DNA from: Candidatus Auribacterota bacterium
GTDB lineage: Bacteria > Auribacterota > UBA6266
Direction: 5' to 3'
Assembly: GCA_016933315.1 (NCBI GenBank)
Contig: JAFGBE010000152.1
Span: forward strand, 1 to 7,080
DNA: 7,080 bases
Shown here in pieces: positions 3,623-7,080 of this stretch (position 1 is the first letter of the stretch; the number at the start of each line of letters is the position of its first letter). The notes under the pieces are model-generated. The model saw only the letters and a list, made by a program, of their open reading frames with translations, searched no databases and was not told the origin of the DNA. The translations under genes and the position numbers were made by a program.

Positions 3623-6600
3623 ATGTCAGTAAAAACAAGTAAAGAAAGAGTTTCTTACGCCAAGCTTAAAGAGGTTATGGACCTCCCGAATCTTGTAGAG
3701 ATTCAGACAAGGTCTTACACCGAATTTCTTCAGGAAGACACTCTTCCCGAAGAAAGAAGAGATTTCGGGATTCAGGCAGTTTTCAACGAAATATTCCCGT
3801 TGAAGAATTATGATGAAAGCTGCACTCTTGAATTCGTTAAATACAGGCTGGGTGTTCCGAAATACGATGAGATTGAATGCATGAGAAGGGGGTTGACTTA
3901 TGAGATGCCCCTGAAAGTGACTTTCAGGCTCCATCAGGCGGGTCATGTCGAGGAAGAGGAAGTTTTTATGGGAAACCTTCCGAAGATGACACCGAGCGGG
4001 ACATTTATTGTCAACGGCGTGGAAAGAGTGGTGGTAAGCCAGCTGCACAGGTCCCCGGGCATATGTTATGAACAGGAAGCCCTTTCGAGGGGCCAGGTGC
4101 TCTATTCTTTCAGGATCATTCCTTACAGGGGTTCATGGCTGGAAGTCAAATTCGACCAGAACGATTCGATATATATCTATCTTGACAGGAGCATACGCAG
4201 GAAGAAAATACTGGCGACGACTTTTATGAGGGCTCTCGGATACGGGACGAATGAACAGCTGCTGAACTATTTCTTCCAGTCGGAAGAAATAAAACTTGCC
4301 CCTAAAGTTACCGACAAGGACCTGGAAGGGAAAATACTTGCAAAGAATGTAGTGGATGAGGAAGCCAAAATTACTCTCGCCAAAGCGGGAGACTCGATAA
4401 ACATAAAAAATTTCAAAATGTTTAAGGAAGGAAAAGTAAGCAGTATACACATCCTTAAAGGAGCCACAGATAGCCATCCTGTCCTTAAAATGATTAAGAA
4501 AGACTCGACGTCTACAAAAGACGAAGCTTTAATAGATATATTCAAGAGACTGCGCCCCGGCGACCCTGTTAACAAGGCAAATGCCGAAGGCATGATACAA
4601 AGATTATTCGCCGACAAGAAAAGATACGACCTGGGAAGAGTCGGGAGATATAAGCTTAACAAGAAACTGGGTTTGCCCATTACGGAAGAAGAACTTTTAA
4701 TAACAACCCTGAGCAACAGGGATATTGCGGAAGCTATCAAATATCTTATCGGCCTGCGTGACGGGTTGGGTCAAGTGGATGACATTGACCATCTTGGCAA
4801 CAGGAGAGTAAGATCCGTTGGTGAATTGCTTGAAAACCAGTTCAGGGCCGGCCTTGCCAGGATGGATCGCCTGATAAGGGAGAAGATGACGCTGCATGAC
4901 GCGGAAGCAGAACCCCTGACCCCGCATAACCTCGTCAGCCCGAAATCACTTTCCAGCGTTATCAAGGATTTCTTCGGCAGAAGCCAGCTCAGCCAGTTTA
5001 TGGACCAGACGAATCCTCTGGCGGAACTTGCACATAAGAGGAGATTAAGCGCGCTCGGGCCCGGCGGTCTCAGCAGGGAAAGAGCGGGTTTTGAGGTAAG
5101 AGACATACATACCAGCCATTACGGCAGGATCTGCCCGATACAGACTCCTGAAGGGCCGAACATCGGCTTGATTTCATATTTGAGCTGTTATGCGAGGGTA
5201 AATGAATACGGGTTTGTTGAAACTCCTTACAGGAAAGTCGAAAACGGCAGAGTAACCGAAAAGATAGATTATCTTACGGCGGACGAGGAAACCGATTATA
5301 TTATAGCGCAGGCCAATGCCGCTATTGACGCAAAAGGAAAGTTTATCAACAGCGAGGTCCTTTCCAGATGCAAAGGTGAGTTCCGCACGATAGAAGCTGA
5401 GAGAGTAAATTATATGGACGTTTCCCCCAAACAGCTCGTCAGTGTTGCGGCGGGTCTTATCCCGTTCCTTGAACACGATGACGCGAACAGGGCTTTGATG
5501 GGGTCGAATATGCAGAGGCAATCCGTGCCGCTTTTAAGCACGGAGCAGCCTTTTGTCGCGACCGGCCTTGAATCCAAGGCGGCGAGAGATTCAGGCGTTA
5601 TGGTTATAGCCGAGGAAGACGGGACAGTCAGTTATGCGGATGCCAATGAAGTGCATATCGGCAGCAGGGTTTACAGGCTGAAAAAGTACCTGCGTTCCAA
5701 TGCGGGGACCTGTTTTAACCAGAGGCCCGTGGTCAGAAAAGGAGAGAAAGTCAAAAAAGGCGATATTATCGCTGACGGCCCTTCCACAAGGGACGGTGAA
5801 ATCGCGCTCGGAAGGAATGTGCTTTGCGCTTTTATGCCGTGGGGCGGATATAATTTCGAAGATGCGATATTGATAAGCGAAAGGATTGTAAAAGAAGATA
5901 TATATACATCCATCCATATTGAGGAATTCGAGGCGAGCGCCAGAGAAACCAAAATAGGCAAAGAGGAAATCACAAGGGATATACCTAATGTCGGAGAGGA
6001 AGCGCTTAAAAACCTCGGCGATGACGGGATAATCAGGCTCGGGGCGGAAGTTAAGCCGGGTGATATACTTGTCGGGAAAATCACTCCCAAGAGCGAAACC
6101 GAGCTTCTTCCGGAAGAAAAGCTTTTAAGGGCTATCTTCGGAGAGAAAGCGGCCGATGTGAGAGACACGTCATTGCGTGTTCCGTCAGGGACGGAAGGCA
6201 TAGTGATGGATGTGAAGATGTTCTCGCGCAAAGAAAAGGCGAAAAACGAAGCCGAGAAAAAAGAAGAGCGCAGGAGGACGAGGGAAATCCAGCAGAGGAA
6301 AGAAGAAAGGCTTGAAAAAGCTGAAACGGAGAAAAAAGAGGCGCTGAAGAACCTGCTGCTGGGCAAGCCGATAAAATCGGATATTGTCGATGTCAATACG
6401 GGAGAAGTTATAATCCAGGCCGGGCAGAAAATAACAAAGAACCAGGTCAGCAAGCTTGAAAACCTGAAGTATTCGGGGATGGACATAACCGAGGAAGACC
6501 CGGATATCAGGATTAAAATAAAAACTATTTTTGCCAAATACGACCATATTGTAGAGGAAATACTCACAGAAGAGGAAAAAGAGCTGGAGCATATCAAGAA

Positions 6601-7080
6601 AGGCGATGAGCTTGAGCCCGGAGTTATAAAGCAGGTCAAAGTGTATGTCGCCAGCAAGAGAAAACTTCAGGTCGGCGATAAAATGGCCGGAAGGCACGGG
6701 AACAAAGGCGTTATCGCGAAAATACTTCCTGAAGAGGATATGCCGTTCCTTGAAGACGGGACTCCGGTAGAAATAGTGCTGAACCCTCTCGGTGTTCCTT
6801 CGAGGATGAATGTGGGACAGGTGCTTGAAACGCACCTTGGGTGGGCCGCTTCGATTCTCGGGATTAAAGTCCTGACGCCGGTGTTTGACGGGGCGAAAGA
6901 GGAAGAAATACGCAGGATTATGAAAGAAGCCAAGCTGCCGGAAAGCGGCAAGACCACGCTGTTCGACGGCAGGACGGGCGAAAAATTCGAACAGCAAGTG
7001 GTTGTCGGATGTATTTATATGATGAAGCTTGCGCATCTCGTGGCTGACAAGATACATGCCAGAGCCGTAGGCCCTTACTC
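3623..7080 (+). CDS. rpoB: RNA polymerase beta subunit (3' end outside window)
   Basis: RpoB is the beta subunit of RNA polymerase and forms one side of the active cleft and the rifampicin pocket. The frame is open from ATG 3623 to the window edge, giving 1152 codons. The missing C-terminal part includes the clamp-joining end. The N-terminus has the typical LPNLVEIQTRSYTEFLQ. VDDIDHLGNRR is at 385-395. The rifampicin region starts at SQLSQFMDQ (454-462), with D461, H471, R474 and S476 matching E. coli D516, H526, R529 and S531. NFEDAI (744-749) holds the active-site acidic pair E746/D747. GDKMAGRHGNKG (1018-1029) holds K1020 and K1028, matching E. coli K1065 and K1073. A short insert-like segment lies at about 225-300, and a charged coiled coil plus a small module at 868-950. 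Arginine is mostly AGA/AGG. Confidence 0.98.
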   Translation, partial: MSVKTSKERVSYAKLKEVMDLPNLVEIQTRSYTEFLQEDTLPEERRDFGIQAVFNEIFPLKNYDESCTLEFVKYRLGVPKYDEIECMRRGLTYEMPLKVTFRLHQAGHVEEEEVFMGNLPKMTPSGTFIVNGVERVVVSQLHRSPGICYEQEALSRGQVLYSFRIIPYRGSWLEVKFDQNDSIYIYLDRSIRRKKILATTFMRALGYGTNEQLLNYFFQSEEIKLAPKVTDKDLEGKILAKNVVDEEAKITLAKAGDSINIKNFKMFKEGKVSSIHILKGATDSHPVLKMIKKDSTSTKDEALIDIFKRLRPGDPVNKANAEGMIQRLFADKKRYDLGRVGRYKLNKKLGLPITEEELLITTLSNRDIAEAIKYLIGLRDGLGQVDDIDHLGNRRVRSVGELLENQFRAGLARMDRLIREKMTLHDAEAEPLTPHNLVSPKSLSSVIKDFFGRSQLSQFMDQTNPLAELAHKRRLSALGPGGLSRERAGFEVRDIHTSHYGRICPIQTPEGPNIGLISYLSCYARVNEYGFVETPYRKVENGRVTEKIDYLTADEETDYIIAQANAAIDAKGKFINSEVLSRCKGEFRTIEAERVNYMDVSPKQLVSVAAGLIPFLEHDDANRALMGSNMQRQSVPLLSTEQPFVATGLESKAARDSGVMVIAEEDGTVSYADANEVHIGSRVYRLKKYLRSNAGTCFNQRPVVRKGEKVKKGDIIADGPSTRDGEIALGRNVLCAFMPWGGYNFEDAILISERIVKEDIYTSIHIEEFEASARETKIGKEEITRDIPNVGEEALKNLGDDGIIRLGAEVKPGDILVGKITPKSETELLPEEKLLRAIFGEKAADVRDTSLRVPSGTEGIVMDVKMFSRKEKAKNEAEKKEERRRTREIQQRKEERLEKAETEKKEALKNLLLGKPIKSDIVDVNTGEVIIQAGQKITKNQVSKLENLKYSGMDITEEDPDIRIKIKTIFAKYDHIVEEILTEEEKELEHIKKGDELEPGVIKQVKVYVASKRKLQVGDKMAGRHGNKGVIAKILPEEDMPFLEDGTPVEIVLNPLGVPSRMNVGQVLETHLGWAASILGIKVLTPVFDGAKEEEIRRIMKEAKLPESGKTTLFDGRTGEKFEQQVVVGCIYMMKLAHLVADKIHARAVGPY

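Noticed and set aside
5671..6657. Long open frame on the minus strand (328 codons) inside rpoB
   Set aside because: It lies wholly antisense to conserved rpoB codons. Its translation is Ser/Phe/Leu-rich with no recognisable domain, as expected from the complement of an AGA/GAA-rich gene.
6185..7057. Second long minus-strand frame (290 codons) overlapping rpoB
   Set aside because: It is antisense to the same conserved gene. Its Phe/His/Arg-rich product looks like nothing known, so I treat it as a shadow frame.

Overview
The window is a bacterial housekeeping locus, the classic tuf - rpmG - tRNA-Trp - secE - nusG - rplK - rplA - rplJ - rplL - rpoB cluster. Everything is on the + strand. I see no mobile element, CRISPR array, toxin or defence gene, or unfamiliar open reading frame. 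I do not think a hidden new system lies here. The oddities are refinements of conserved genes.

Layout: 1-57 holds the last 18 codons of tuf (EF-Tu), followed by an intrinsic terminator-like hairpin (65-97). rpmG (ribosomal protein L33) follows at 128-292 and a complete tRNA-Trp(CCA) at 324-401. Next are secE (459-878, possibly from 423), nusG (888-1418), rplK (1440-1865), rplA (1862-2560, overlapping rplK by 4 bases), rplJ (2578-3096), rplL (3112-3567) and rpoB (3623 to the window edge, 1152 codons, 3' end missing). Apart from the spacers around the terminator, the tRNA and rpoB, genes are 9-21 bases apart or overlap, as in one transcription unit. No gene-free stretch reaches 300 bases.

How the genes work together: L11, L1, L10 and L7/L12 form the two mobile stalks of the 50S subunit, where elongation factors such as EF-Tu dock. 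L33 is another 50S protein. tRNA-Trp is a translation substrate. SecE anchors the SecYEG channel. NusG couples RNA polymerase to the ribosome or Rho, and RpoB is the beta subunit of that polymerase. Ribosome and polymerase parts are thus made together.

Organism: a bacterium of moderate G+C (mid-40s percent by eye) that writes arginine mostly as AGA/AGG. SecE is a three-helix form starting with an IFRKGQG-type motif, which I associate with the PVC superphylum (Planctomycetes, Omnitrophota and relatives). RpoB has a shortened insert in the first lobe region and a charged coiled coil further on. A PVC or candidate-phylum lineage, perhaps Omnitrophota, is my best guess, but this is an inference from memory and weakly held.

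Most notable details: a 28-residue charged N-terminal extension on L7/L12; 12-base tandem duplications at both ends of secE; an Asp in place of the fourth zinc-ligand Cys in L33; a palindrome between nusG and rplK; and no room for a usual leader before rplJ.
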